Below, piece after piece: positions 7,583 to 18,934 of a DNA stretch of 64,000 nt (the first letter of the stretch is position 1; every line of letters starts with the position of its first letter). This stretch comes from Klebsiella variicola (GTDB lineage: Bacteria > Pseudomonadota > Gammaproteobacteria > Enterobacterales > Enterobacteriaceae). The stretch spans positions 2,046,001 through 2,110,000 of the forward strand of contig NZ_CP010523.2 of NCBI RefSeq assembly GCF_000828055.2. Reading direction: 5' to 3'. Made by a program: the position numbers and the translations under genes. The notes below the pieces were generated by a model that saw only the letters and a program-made list of their open reading frames with translations, ran no database searches and was not told where the DNA came from.

Positions 7583-8663
7583 GAGATCGCACCCCCACCG
7601 CGCCGTCGAGCACCTGCTGCAGCAGGGTGTGGGATACCGCCCCCTGGTATTGGCCTTCGTCATCCACATGCACCAGCACGCCGGTCGCCACGTCGAGCAG
7701 CGCGCTGTAGGCAAAACGCAGGCTGTGGCTGCTGGCGAGTGGGCGCTCCACCGGCAGGGTGAGGCCCCGCTGCGGATCGAACCAGTGCAGCGGGCGTCGC
7801 TGGCGGTCAAGCACCAGACGCAGCGGGCTGGCCAGCGGTGGATGGGTACTGGCGATCGGCGTCAGCGCTTCGTCGAGCAGGGGGACATCGTGACGCGGCA
7901 GCTGGCCGACCTGTATCATGCCCAGCCGCTTCAGATTGGGCTCCGGGCCGATAAAGCGGCGCACGAACTCGCTCGCCGGGTGGGCCAGAATACGGTCGGG
8001 TGTATCAAACTGCGCCAGCACGCCGCCTTCCTGGAAAATGGCGATTTTATCGCCGAGACGGATCGCTTCATTGATATCGTGGGTCACTAATACAATGGTT
8101 TTCTGCAGCCGCTGCTGCAGGAGCAAGAGCTCATCCTGGAGGCGTTCGCGGACCACCGGGTCGATGGCGGCGAAAGGCTCATCCATCAGTAAAATGGGCG
8201 GATCGGCGGCGATGGCTCGGGCGATGGCCACGCGACCCTGCTGGCCGCCGGAGAGCTGATGCGGATAGCGGTGCAGCAGATGACTATCGAGCGACATCAG
8301 CGCCACCAGTTCGTCAATCCGCGCGCGGATCCGTGCTTTGCTCCAGCCCGCCAGCCGCGGCACGGTCGCGATATTTTGCGCCACGGTACGATGGGGAAAG
8401 AGCGCAGCGCTTTGCATCACGAAGCCGATCTGGCGGCGGATCTGGATAATATCAGCGTCAGCGAGGCGGACGCCCTGAATATAGACGTCGCCGCTGTCGG
8501 GAATATCCAGCTGGTTAATCATGCGCAGGATAGTCGTTTTTCCGCAGCCGCTCGGGCCGACGAAGGTGCAGAATTCGCCATGATCAATATCCAGACTGAG
8601 GTCGCGAATGGCCGGCTGGGCGCTGCCTGGATAGGTTTTGCAAAGATGCGTTAATTTAATCAT
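7575..8663 (-). CDS. OpuCA/YehX-type ABC transporter ATPase
   Basis: A 362-residue ATP-binding subunit. Visible motifs are Walker A GPSGCGKTT (about 34-42), the signature LSGGQQGRVAIARA, Walker B ILLMDEP and the switch histidine in LVTHD. After about residue 245 there is a C-terminal extension ending in a CBS-like unit (FAYSALLDVATGVLVHVDDE), as in OpuCA, where CBS domains sense ionic strength. Start choice: ATG 8663 begins MIKLTHLCKTYPG, the usual family start; a GTG at 8678 is possible, and neither has a strong ribosome site. It is the first gene of the minus-strand operon and powers uptake. Confidence 0.88.
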   Translation of the reverse strand: MIKLTHLCKTYPGSAQPAIRDLSLDIDHGEFCTFVGPSGCGKTTILRMINQLDIPDSGDVYIQGVRLADADIIQIRRQIGFVMQSAALFPHRTVAQNIATVPRLAGWSKARIRARIDELVALMSLDSHLLHRYPHQLSGGQQGRVAIARAIAADPPILLMDEPFAAIDPVVRERLQDELLLLQQRLQKTIVLVTHDINEAIRLGDKIAIFQEGGVLAQFDTPDRILAHPASEFVRRFIGPEPNLKRLGMIQVGQLPRHDVPLLDEALTPIASTHPPLASPLRLVLDRQRRPLHWFDPQRGLTLPVERPLASSHSLRFAYSALLDVATGVLVHVDDEGQYQGAVSHTLLQQVLDGAVGVRSHD

Positions 8664-8836
8664 GGTGGAATTCAACACTCTGAATAATAAAGTCCTGACC
8701 CGGATAAAGTGGCGCCGGGATCCTGGCTCAAACTACAGAGCGCCTGCGGGGAGGGCAAATACGTTATTTGCATTTGCATAGTGAAAAGCTGGTTAATCAG
8801 TTGCTATGGAAGAGAGGCCGGGAAGTTGTTTTATGG

Positions 8837-8858
8837 ATTTGTGATCGGCAACACAAAT
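8837..8858. promoter_or_regulatory. CRP-like site upstream of the divergent ABC operon
   Basis: A 22-base element with perfect 7-base arms ATTTGTG and CACAAAT. Against the CRP core TGTGA-N6-TCACA it reads TGTGA-N6-ACACA (8840-8855), one mismatch. It lies about 175 bases upstream of the ATPase start and about 560 upstream of tdcA, so it more likely serves the minus-strand operon. Confidence 0.45.
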
Positions 8859-8897
8859 GACTCTCAAGCGGCCACCGTAAAAGATAAATTACCAGGG

Positions 8898-8911
8898 TTG
8901 ATTTTAATCAA
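8898..8911. promoter_or_regulatory. FNR box, perfect consensus
   Basis: TTGAT-TTTA-ATCAA matches the FNR consensus TTGAT-N4-ATCAA exactly. FNR is the oxygen-sensing activator or repressor of enterics. The site lies between the ABC operon (start 8663) and tdcA (start 9421). The tdc operon is anaerobic, so FNR input fits, but at about 510 bases from tdcA it may instead act on the divergent operon or on an unmarked transcript. Confidence 0.55.
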
Positions 8912-9274
8912 AGTATGACCGCCTGCGATATGGCGGAAAAAGCAGCGCCGTCCGCCGCAAAACAAAAACAAGATTGTGAATTTAATGTTTCTATCGTGTA
9001 AATAATGACCGCGCATTTTGCCCAACCGCCGGGGATAAAATGTGATGCCCGACCGGCTTGTCGTTAAATAACGGCGTTTATTACGTCTGCTTTTTATTGT
9101 TTACAGCATTAATTTAATTTTCGGCTTTCTTCTCACCCTGATAGCGCGGGTCGAATAACGTACAAAAGGCGTATTTTTTATCGCCATTTCGCTGTCGATG
9201 TTATCGCCATCAATTATTTTTATCCCCGCATTCGACCACAGTAAAAGGCGCGCAAATAGCGTTTATGATGCTTG

Positions 9275-9287
9275 TAATTTGTTGATT
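9275..9287 (-). promoter_or_regulatory. IHF site upstream of tdcA
   Basis: On the minus strand this reads AATCAA-CAAA-TTA, a full match to the IHF consensus WATCAA-N4-TTR. It sits about 110 bases upstream of the predicted tdcA start site. In E. coli the tdc promoter needs IHF bending at a similar distance, so the architecture appears conserved. Confidence 0.55.
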
Positions 9288-9341
9288 TTAATTTACTTAT
9301 TCTGACTCGTGGCTCCTGCTTATCCTCCGCGGCGGAGCCTT

Positions 9342-9391
9342 TGTGAGAGCTCTCACATAACCCGGTGATCGCGATTTGTTACACTTTCCGC
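9342..9391 (+). promoter_or_regulatory. tdc promoter with perfect CRP site
   Basis: TGTGA-GAGCTC-TCACA at 9342-9357 is a perfect CRP palindrome. A -10-like TACACT lies at 9380-9385. With a start near 9391 the CRP centre falls at -41.5, the class II position reported for the E. coli tdc promoter. The remaining intergenic stretch 8664-9341 holds the CRP-like, FNR and IHF sites listed separately and no convincing gene. Confidence 0.7.
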
Positions 9392-9420
9392 CGTCAACAA
9401 AGGAATGAAAGTGAGACGCG

Positions 9421-10359
9421 ATGAATACTTTTTCTCTGCCTAAAACACAGCATCTGGTGGTTTTCCAGGAAGTGATCCGCAGTGGGTCAATCGGGGCCGG
9501 AGCAAAAGCGTTAGGACTCACTCAGCCGGCGGTCAGTAAAATCATTGGTGACATGGAAAGTTATTTTGGCAGCGAATTAATCGTCCGGCGAAATACCGGC
9601 GTCTCGCTCACCGAGGCCGGGCAGGTATTTCTCAACTGGTCAGAAGCGATCACCCGTGAAATGAAAAATATGGTCAATGAAATGAATGCTCTGACCAACA
9701 GCGCGGTGGTGGATGTCTCCTTTGGTTTCCCTTCGCTGGTCGGGTTTACCTTTATGTCGGAGATGGTGCATCAGTTTAAAATGACCTTCCCGAAGGCGCG
9801 GGTCTCAATGTATGAAGCGCAGCTCTCCGCTTTTTTACCGGCGATCCGCGACGGGCGTCTCGACTTCGCCATCGGGACGCTGAGCGATGAGATGAAACTG
9901 CAGGACCTGCACGTCGAGCCGCTGTTTGAGTCTGAGTTTGTGCTGGTGGCGAACCGGGCGCGGATCGGCAACGGCACCGTCCGTCTGGCCTCGCTCCAGC
10001 ATGAGCAGTGGGTGCTGCCGGAGACCAATATGGGCTATTACAGCGAACTGCTGGCCACCCTGCAGCGCAGCGGCATCCGCCGCGAAAATATCGTCAATAC
10101 CGATTCGGTGGTGACGATCTATAACCTGGTACTCAATGCCGATTTTCTGACGGTGATCCCCTGCGACATGACCACGCCGTTCGGCTCGAGCCAGTTTGTC
10201 ACCATCCCCATTAAAGAGGCCTTGCCGGTGGCGCGCTATGCGGCGGTATGGTCGAAGAATTACCGGCTTAAAACCGCGGCGGCGTCGCTGGTGGAGATGG
10301 CGAAACAGTACTCTTCGGGGCAGGGAAACCGCCACTGGCAGCCAATCGAAATTGCCTGA
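9421..10359 (+). CDS. tdcA: TdcA, LysR-type activator of the threonine-degradation operon
   Basis: A 312-residue LysR regulator with an N-terminal helix-turn-helix (about residues 10-65, GSIGAGAKALGLTQPAVSKII) and an effector-binding domain. The N-terminus MNTFSLPKTQHLVVFQEVIR and its position as the first gene before tdcB identify it as TdcA. It activates its own operon together with CRP and IHF during anaerobic, carbon-poor growth. A CRP/IHF promoter is visible just upstream. The ribosome site is weak. A 93-base gap separates it from tdcB. Confidence 0.93.
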   Translation: MNTFSLPKTQHLVVFQEVIRSGSIGAGAKALGLTQPAVSKIIGDMESYFGSELIVRRNTGVSLTEAGQVFLNWSEAITREMKNMVNEMNALTNSAVVDVSFGFPSLVGFTFMSEMVHQFKMTFPKARVSMYEAQLSAFLPAIRDGRLDFAIGTLSDEMKLQDLHVEPLFESEFVLVANRARIGNGTVRLASLQHEQWVLPETNMGYYSELLATLQRSGIRRENIVNTDSVVTIYNLVLNADFLTVIPCDMTTPFGSSQFVTIPIKEALPVARYAAVWSKNYRLKTAAASLVEMAKQYSSGQGNRHWQPIEIA

Positions 10360-10452
10360 CTGATATTGATTAAATAACCCAACACACGTCCTCGCTGTTA
10401 TCAGCAGGATGACGCCCGGTCATTGACTTTATATTAAGATACAGAGGCCATC

Positions 10453-11442
10453 ATGCATATTACCTACGATCTTCCGGTATCCATTGACGATATTCTCGAG
10501 GCGAAGCAACGCCTGGCGGGAAAAATATATAAAACGGGCATGCCCCGCTCGAATTATTTTAGCGAACGCTGCCAGGGGGAAATATTCCTTAAATTCGAAA
10601 ATATGCAGCGCACGGGCTCATTTAAAATTCGCGGCGCGTTTAATAAGCTCTGCGGTTTAACCGCGGCGGAAAAACGCAAAGGGGTGGTGGCCTGTTCGGC
10701 GGGCAACCATGCGCAGGGGGTCTCGCTCTCCTGCGCCATGCTCGGCATTGACGGGAAAGTGGTGATGCCGAAAGGGGCGCCGAAATCGAAAGTCGCCGCC
10801 ACCTGCGATTATTCGGCAGAGGTAGTCCTGCATGGCGATAACTTTAACGATACCCTCGCCAAAGCCAGCGATATTGTTGAACTTGAGGGCCGTATTTTTA
10901 TTCCCCCCTATGACGACCCGCAGGTTATTGCCGGGCAGGGAACGATTGGTCTCGAAATATTAGAAGATCTGTATGACGTGGATAATGTCATCGTGCCGAT
11001 TGGCGGCGGGGGATTAATTGCCGGCATCGCGATTGCGATTAAATCCATTAACCCGACGATCCGCATTATTGGCGTGCAGTCAGAAAATGTTCACGGGATG
11101 GCCGCCTCCTGGTATGCCGGGGAGATCACCAGCCATCGCCACGCCGGCACCTTAGCCGATGGTTGCGATGTCGCCCGGCCAGGGAAACTGACTTATGAAA
11201 TCGCCCGCCAGCTGGTGGATGACATCGTCCTGGTCAGTGAGGACGACATTCGCCAGAGCATGGTCGCCTTAATTCAGCGCAATAAAGTGATCACCGAAGG
11301 GGCCGGGGCGTTGGCCTGCGCCGCGTTATTAAGCGGCAAACTAGACAGCTATATCCAGAACCGCAAAACGGTCAGCCTGATTTCCGGGGGCAATATCGAT
11401 CTCTCGCGGGTATCGCAAATTACGGGTTTTGTTGACGCTTAA
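10453..11442 (+). CDS. tdcB: Catabolic threonine ammonia-lyase TdcB
   Basis: A 329-residue PLP enzyme that turns L-threonine into 2-oxobutanoate and ammonia (and acts on serine). The PLP lysine is Lys58 in SFKIRG; the phosphate-binding loop is [10 protein letters not shown]. It lacks the C-terminal ACT-like regulatory domains of the biosynthetic enzyme IlvA, as expected for the AMP-activated catabolic form. It is the second gene of tdcABCDE and supplies 2-oxobutanoate to TdcE. Confidence 0.95.
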   Translation: MHITYDLPVSIDDILEAKQRLAGKIYKTGMPRSNYFSERCQGEIFLKFENMQRTGSFKIRGAFNKLCGLTAAEKRKGVVACSAGNHAQGVSLSCAMLGIDGKVVMPKGAPKSKVAATCDYSAEVVLHGDNFNDTLAKASDIVELEGRIFIPPYDDPQVIAGQGTIGLEILEDLYDVDNVIVPIGGGGLIAGIAIAIKSINPTIRIIGVQSENVHGMAASWYAGEITSHRHAGTLADGCDVARPGKLTYEIARQLVDDIVLVSEDDIRQSMVALIQRNKVITEGAGALACAALLSGKLDSYIQNRKTVSLISGGNIDLSRVSQITGFVDA

Positions 11443-11458
11443 TTCAATACATAAGTGA

Positions 11459-12799
<1,341 letters not shown>

Positions 12800-12826
12800 T
12801 CCGGCTCAGGCCACGCGGAGTACAAC

Positions 12827-14035
12827 ATGACTGAATTTCCGGTAGTACTGGTGATCAACTGCGGCTCGTCGTCGATCAAATTTTCCGTCCTGGACGCCGC
12901 CAGCTGCGACTGCCTGCTGAACGGCGTGGCCGAGGGCATCAACGCGGAACGGGCGTTTCTCTCGCTCAACGGCGGCGAGCCGGTGGCGCTGGCGCAGCGC
13001 GGCTATGAAGGCGCCCTGCAGGCGATTGCCGGAGCATTAGCCCAACGCGACCTTATCGACAGCGTGGCCCTGATTGGCCACCGCGTTGCCCACGGCGGCG
13101 ACCTCTTCACCGAGTCGGTCATTATTAGCGAGGAGGTTATCAATAACATTCGCCAGGTATCATCCCTGGCCCCGCTGCATAACTACGCCAGTCTCAGCGG
13201 CATCGCCTCGGCGCAGCGGCTGTTCCCGCAAGTGATGCAGGTGGCGGTCTTTGATACCAGCTTTCACCAGACCCTGGCCCCGGAAGCCTTTCTCTATGGT
13301 CTGCCGTGGGAGTATTACCAGAACCTCGGGGTACGCCGCTACGGTTTCCACGGTACCTCGCACCGCTATGTGTCCCGGCGCGCCCTGGCGCTGCTCGGGT
13401 TGCCGGAGCAGGAGAGCGGCCTGGTGATCGCCCACCTGGGCAATGGCGCCTCGATCTGCGCGGTGCGCAACGGCCGCAGCGTGGACACCTCGATGGGAAT
13501 GACGCCGCTGGAGGGGCTGATGATGGGCACCCGCAGCGGCGATGTCGACTTCGGCGCCATGGCGTGGATTGCCGGGGAAACCCGGCAGACCCTCAGCGAC
13601 CTGGAGCGGGTGGCCAACACCGCCTCCGGCCTGCTGGGGATCTCCGGCCTTTCCTCCGACCTGCGGGTGCTGGAGCAGGCGTGGCATGAGGGTCATGCCC
13701 GCGCCCGCCTGGCGATTAAAACCTTTGTCCATCGCATCGCCCGTCATATTGCCGGTCACGCCGCCGCGCTGCAGCGTCTCGACGGCATTATTTTCACCGG
13801 CGGGATTGGCGAGAACTCGGTGCTGATCCGTCGGCTGGTGAGCGAGCGGCTGGCGGTCTTTGGCCTTGAGATGGACGTCGCCCGCAACCAGCAGCCGAAT
13901 TCGGCCGGCGAGCGCCTGATCTCCGCCGACGTCAGCCGGGTGCGCTGCGCGGTTATTCCTACCAATGAAGAGCGCATGATTGCCCTCGATGCGATCCGCT
14001 TAGGTCGGATCCACACGGCGGCGGCGCTGGCCTGA
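12827..14035 (+). CDS. tdcD: Propionate/acetate kinase TdcD
   Basis: A 402-residue acetokinase-family protein. Motifs are [13 protein letters not shown] at the start, [14 protein letters not shown] (about 165-180), the ATP-binding HLGNGAS and FTGGIGENS near 325. It makes ATP and propionate from propionyl phosphate, the energy-yielding last step of threonine breakdown. A GCGGAG ribosome site precedes the ATG, and the gene lies 27 bases after tdcC. The operon has no phosphotransacetylase of its own; Pta could supply propionyl phosphate. Confidence 0.94.
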   Translation: MTEFPVVLVINCGSSSIKFSVLDAASCDCLLNGVAEGINAERAFLSLNGGEPVALAQRGYEGALQAIAGALAQRDLIDSVALIGHRVAHGGDLFTESVIISEEVINNIRQVSSLAPLHNYASLSGIASAQRLFPQVMQVAVFDTSFHQTLAPEAFLYGLPWEYYQNLGVRRYGFHGTSHRYVSRRALALLGLPEQESGLVIAHLGNGASICAVRNGRSVDTSMGMTPLEGLMMGTRSGDVDFGAMAWIAGETRQTLSDLERVANTASGLLGISGLSSDLRVLEQAWHEGHARARLAIKTFVHRIARHIAGHAAALQRLDGIIFTGGIGENSVLIRRLVSERLAVFGLEMDVARNQQPNSAGERLISADVSRVRCAVIPTNEERMIALDAIRLGRIHTAAALA

Positions 14036-14057
14036 CTTTTTATTCTGTAGAGAGACG

Positions 14058-16358
14058 ATGTTCATGAAAGTAGATATCGATACCCAGGATGTACGATACG
14101 CCGAGGCCTGGCAGGGCTTTCGCGGTACGGCGTGGCAAACGCAGATCGACGTCCGCGACTTTATTCAGCATAACTACACCCCTTACGAGGGCGATGAGTC
14201 TTTCCTCGCCGACGCGACGCCAGCGACCACCGCCCTCTGGGAGCAGGTGATGGCCGGGATCCGCGTCGAGAACGCCACCCATGCGCCGGTGGATTTCGAC
14301 ACCAATGTCGCCACCTCCATCACCGCCCACGCGGCGGGCTATATCAACCAGCCGCTGGAAAAGATCGTCGGCCTGCAAACGGACCAGCCGCTGAAGCGCG
14401 CCCTGCATCCTTTTGGCGGCATCAATATGATCAAAAGCGCCTTCGAGGCCTATGGCCGCGAAATGGATCCCGCCTTTGAGTATCAGTTTACGGCGCTGCG
14501 CAAGACCCACAATCAGGGGGTATTTGACGTCTATTCCCCGGATATGCTGCGCTGTCGCAAGTCGGGGGTGCTGACCGGGCTGCCGGACGGCTATGGCCGC
14601 GGACGGATCATCGGCGATTACCGCCGCGTCGCGCTGTACGGCATCCGCTATCTGGTTCGCGAACGTGAGCTGCAGTTTGCCGACCTGCAGCCAGCCCTTG
14701 AGCGCGGCGAGGCGCTGGAGGCCACCCTGCGCCTGCGCGAAGAGCTGGCCGAACAGCGGCGCGCGCTGCAGCAGATGCAGGAGATGGCGGCCCGCTACGG
14801 CTGCGATATCGCCCACCCGGCGCGCACTGCCCGGGAGGCGGTGCAGTGGCTGTACTTCGCCTACCTGGCGGCGGTGAAGTCGCAGAACGGCGGCGCCATG
14901 TCGCTGGGGCGCACGGCCACCTTCCTCGACATCTATATCGAACGCGATCTGCGGGCGGGTCGGCTCAATGAACAGCAGGCCCAGGAGCTCATTGACCACT
15001 TCATCATGAAGATCCGCATGGTGCGTTTCCTGCGCACCCCGGAATTTGACACGCTGTTCTCCGGGGATCCCATCTGGGCGACGGAGGTGCTGGGCGGTAT
15101 GGGGCTGGATGGCCGCACCCTGGTCAGTAAAACCACCTTCCGTTACCTGCATACCCTGCACACCATGGGGCCGGCGCCGGAGCCGAACCTGACCGTGCTC
15201 TGGTCGCAGGCGCTGCCGGTGGCGTTTAAAAAATATGCCGCCCGGGTCTCTATCGCCACCTCGTCGCTGCAGTATGAGAACGACGATCTGATGCGCAGCG
15301 ATTTTCACAGCGACGACTACGCCATCGCCTGCTGCGTCAGCCCGATGGTGATCGGCAAGCAGATGCAGTTCTTCGGCGCCCGCGCCAATCTCGCCAAAAC
15401 GCTGCTCTACGCGATTAACGGCGGGGTGGATGAGAAACTGAAGATCCAGGTGGGGCCGAAAACCGACCCTCTGCGTGATGAGGTGCTGGACTATGACACC
15501 GTGATGGCGAGCCTCGACCACTTTATGGACTGGCTGGCGGTGCAGTACATCAGCGCGCTGAACATCATCCATTGTATGCATGATAAGTACAGCTACGAGG
15601 CGGCGCTGATGGCGCTGCACGACCGCGACGTTTACCGCACGATGGCCTGCGGCATCGCCGGCCTGTCGGTGGCGGCGGATTCGCTGTCGGCGATAAAGTA
15701 CGCCCGGGTGAAGCCGGTGCGCGATCACCACGGGCTGGCGGTGGACTTTGTCATTGAAGGCGACTATCCGCAGTACGGCAACAACGACGATCGGGTCGAT
15801 GCCATCGCCTGCGACCTGGTGGAGCGCTTTATGCGCAAAATTCAGGCGCTCCCCACCTGGCGTCAGGCGGTGCCGACCCAGTCGATCCTGACCATCACCT
15901 CCAACGTGGTGTACGGGCAGAAAACCGGCAACACGCCGGACGGACGTCGGGCGGGGACGCCGTTCGCCCCGGGGGCCAATCCGATGCATGGCCGCGACCG
16001 CAAAGGGGCGGTGGCGTCGCTGACTTCGGTGGCGAAACTGCCGTTTACCTACGCCAAAGATGGCATCTCGTATACCTTCTCCATCGTGCCGGCGGCTCTC
16101 GGCAAAGCCCCGTCGGCGCAGGAAAACAACCTGGTGGGGCTGCTGGACGGCTACTTCCACCACGAGGAGACGGTGGAGGGGGGACAGCATCTTAACGTCA
16201 ATGTGCTGAACCGGGAAAAGCTGCTCGATGCGATAGAACACCCGGAGCAGTATCCGAATCTGACGATCCGCGTCTCCGGCTATGCGGTCCGCTTTAACGC
16301 GCTGACCCGCGAGCAGCAGCAGGATGTGATCTCCCGAACGTTCACCAGTCAACTCTGA
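14058..16358 (+). CDS. tdcE: 2-Ketobutyrate formate-lyase / pyruvate formate-lyase TdcE
   Basis: A glycyl-radical enzyme of about 766 residues. The catalytic cysteine pair is in [10 protein letters not shown] (Cys425-Cys426 in this numbering) and the radical glycine is in RVSGYAVRF (Gly741). It splits 2-oxobutanoate into propionyl-CoA and formate, or pyruvate into acetyl-CoA and formate, and needs the PflA activase and anoxic conditions. An ATG at 14064 (MKVDIDTQ) matches the E. coli start; ATG 14058 has the better-spaced AGAG ribosome site. It is the last tdc gene here: tdcF and tdcG of E. coli do not follow. Confidence 0.95.
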   Translation: MFMKVDIDTQDVRYAEAWQGFRGTAWQTQIDVRDFIQHNYTPYEGDESFLADATPATTALWEQVMAGIRVENATHAPVDFDTNVATSITAHAAGYINQPLEKIVGLQTDQPLKRALHPFGGINMIKSAFEAYGREMDPAFEYQFTALRKTHNQGVFDVYSPDMLRCRKSGVLTGLPDGYGRGRIIGDYRRVALYGIRYLVRERELQFADLQPALERGEALEATLRLREELAEQRRALQQMQEMAARYGCDIAHPARTAREAVQWLYFAYLAAVKSQNGGAMSLGRTATFLDIYIERDLRAGRLNEQQAQELIDHFIMKIRMVRFLRTPEFDTLFSGDPIWATEVLGGMGLDGRTLVSKTTFRYLHTLHTMGPAPEPNLTVLWSQALPVAFKKYAARVSIATSSLQYENDDLMRSDFHSDDYAIACCVSPMVIGKQMQFFGARANLAKTLLYAINGGVDEKLKIQVGPKTDPLRDEVLDYDTVMASLDHFMDWLAVQYISALNIIHCMHDKYSYEAALMALHDRDVYRTMACGIAGLSVAADSLSAIKYARVKPVRDHHGLAVDFVIEGDYPQYGNNDDRVDAIACDLVERFMRKIQALPTWRQAVPTQSILTITSNVVYGQKTGNTPDGRRAGTPFAPGANPMHGRDRKGAVASLTSVAKLPFTYAKDGISYTFSIVPAALGKAPSAQENNLVGLLDGYFHHEETVEGGQHLNVNVLNREKLLDAIEHPEQYPNLTIRVSGYAVRFNALTREQQQDVISRTFTSQL

Positions 16359-16372
16359 GCGGCCGCCAGGCC

Positions 16373-16401
16373 ACAGGAGAGCCTTTAACGGGCTCTCCTG
16401 T
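16373..16401 (+). terminator. Terminator-like hairpin after tdcE
   Basis: Perfect 11-base arms (ACAGGAGAGCC at 16373-16383 and GGCTCTCCTGT at 16391-16401) start 15 bases after the tdcE stop. The following TTATCATCTT is only moderately T-rich, so termination may be partial. Confidence 0.6.
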
Positions 16402-16459
16402 TATCATCTTCACATTACCGCAACAAAATAATCACCACTGTTGATCATATTCGCATTTT

Positions 16460-16476
16460 TGCACCACGCTGGCGCG
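16460..16476. promoter_or_regulatory. NtrC-like enhancer site
   Basis: TGCACCA-CGC-TGGCGCG compares with the NtrC consensus TGCACCA-N3-TGGTGCA: the left half is perfect and the right half has two changes. It lies about 200 bases upstream of a sigma54-like promoter, a usual enhancer distance. The assignment is inferred. Confidence 0.5.
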
Positions 16477-16661
16477 CAGCGACCGCTAACTGCATCTATG
16501 TTTAGCTCACGGGCCGGTACGGATACCGCGTTGTCCGGCTCGCCACGTGATGGCAACCGATCTCCTGACCTGAAAGGGAATGCGCCCTTGCCGGATGCGG
16601 CACGGGTTGCCGTCGCGTGCGCACTGACCGGGGCGTCCGCTCTCCGGCGCGACCTCTCTAC

Positions 16662-16679
16662 CTGGCGGGATTTTTGCTT
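16662..16679 (+). promoter_or_regulatory. Sigma54-type promoter for the liv-like operon
   Basis: CTGGCGGGATTTTTGCTT fits the -24/-12 consensus CTGGCACG-N4-TTGCT with two changes and keeps the invariant GG-N10-GC spacing (GG at 16664, GC at 16676). Transcription would start near 16689, giving about a 100-base leader. The stretch 16402-16788 otherwise holds no recognisable gene; a 97-residue open frame at 16441-16734 has no support. Confidence 0.55.
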
Positions 16680-16788
16680 CTTCCACCCTGGCCGTCCTGG
16701 CGCTGCGCCTGCGTCGGCACCACACGGTAAGTGATATTTTCTGCGTCATTCCATGACGCCAGGCTTTACATCGCTGAGGAATATCCGA

Positions 16789-17904
16789 ATGGCTTTGAAA
16801 CTGAAAACAATGACGCTTCATGTTGTGATAGCAGGTTGTATGAGCATGGCCTTTTACGCCCAGGCAGACGTGAAGATCGGCGTCGCCGGGCCCTTTACCG
16901 GACCCAACGCCACCTACGGCGCCCAGTACTGGAAAGGGGCTTCACAGGCGGTGGCCGATATCAATGCCGCCGGCGGTATCAAAGGCGAAAAGATTGTGCT
17001 GGTGCAGGGGGATGACGCGTGCGAACCGAAGCAGGCGGTGGCGGTGGCCAACCGGCTGGTGGATGAAGCGAAAGTCTCCGCCGTGGTGGGGCACTTTTGC
17101 TCTTCCTCAACGATGCCGGCTTCCGAGGTATATGACGAAGCTGGGATCCTGACCATTACCCCCGGCTCGACCAACCCGCAGATCACCGAGCGCGGCATGA
17201 AGGACCTTTTCCGCATGTGTGGTCGTGACGATCAGCAGGGGGCGATTGCCGCCAACTATATGCTGGACGTGCTGAAGGCGAAGAAAATTGCCGTCATCCA
17301 CGATAAAGACACCTATGGTCAGGGGCTGGCCGATGCCACCCGCGCGGCGCTGGCGAAGCGGGGCACCAAAGAAGTGTTGTACGAAGGCCTCTCCCGCGGT
17401 GAAAAAGACTTTAACGCCCTGGTGACCAAGATCGGCGCCCTCAAGCCGGACGTGGTCTACTTTGGCGGCTGTCATCCGGAAGCGGGCCCGCTGGTGCGTC
17501 AGATGCGCGAGCAGGGGGTGCAGGCTAAATTCTTCTCCGGCGACTGTATCGTCACCGAGGAGCTGGTGACGGCCGCCGGCGGGCCGCAGTTCACCAACGG
17601 CGTGCTGATGACCTTTGGTCAGGATCCACGCACTCTCCCGGAAGGCAAAGCGGTGATCGAGAAGTTCCGCGCCAGCGGCTTTGAACCAGAAGGCTATACC
17701 CTCTACGCCTACGCCTCCATTCAGGCCATTGCCGCGGCCTGGAACGCCGTGGGTACCGATAACGCCAAAGCCAGCGACTGGCTGAAGAGCCACGATGTCG
17801 AGACGGTAATGGGCAAGAAAGCCTGGGATGGCAAAGGCGACCTCAAGGTGTCCGACTACGTGGTCTATCAGTGGGACGACAAGGGCAAATATCATCAGCT
17901 CTGA
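16789..17904 (+). CDS. LivK-like branched-chain amino acid-type ABC binding protein
   Basis: A 371-residue secreted binding protein. The signal peptide spans about residues 1-26 (cut after AQA). The mature sequence resembles LivJ/LivK: KIGVAGPFTGPNATYGAQY, ACEPKQAVAVANRLV, GHFCSSSTMPASEVY, and the late VMGKKAWDGKGDLK. Start ATG 16789 has a TGAGGA ribosome site; the longer frame from 16753 adds a non-signal leader. It heads a complete importer (two permeases, two ATPases). The family takes branched-chain amino acids, but relatives take amides, urea or other small N compounds. The upstream sigma54/NtrC-like elements suggest use as a nitrogen source. Confidence 0.9.
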   Translation: MALKLKTMTLHVVIAGCMSMAFYAQADVKIGVAGPFTGPNATYGAQYWKGASQAVADINAAGGIKGEKIVLVQGDDACEPKQAVAVANRLVDEAKVSAVVGHFCSSSTMPASEVYDEAGILTITPGSTNPQITERGMKDLFRMCGRDDQQGAIAANYMLDVLKAKKIAVIHDKDTYGQGLADATRAALAKRGTKEVLYEGLSRGEKDFNALVTKIGALKPDVVYFGGCHPEAGPLVRQMREQGVQAKFFSGDCIVTEELVTAAGGPQFTNGVLMTFGQDPRTLPEGKAVIEKFRASGFEPEGYTLYAYASIQAIAAAWNAVGTDNAKASDWLKSHDVETVMGKKAWDGKGDLKVSDYVVYQWDDKGKYHQL

Positions 17905-18010
17905 TCGGCCACGACCTGAGGACGCTCTGTCCTTTTGACTTGCGAATCGTCACACGGCGGTCGACCGGGAACGGAACCCGGCGGCCGTCTGCCTGGCGGC
18001 TGGAGGGGCT

Positions 18011-18925
<915 letters not shown>

Positions 18926-18934
18926 GGAGGCTTT

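Noticed and set aside
8709-8918. 69-residue frame in the region between the ABC operon and tdcA
   Set aside because: It crosses the CRP-like and FNR sites and has no ribosome site or family likeness. I also saw no gene here that I could identify as tdcR.
14040-16352. 770-residue open frame on the minus strand
   Set aside because: It lies exactly antisense to tdcE, is very rich in Arg, His and Gln, and has no family likeness. It is a by-product of GC-rich codon use in tdcE.
16441-16734. 97-residue plus-strand frame in the liv-like leader
   Set aside because: No ribosome site, no recognisable protein pattern, and it overlaps the sigma54/NtrC-like elements.
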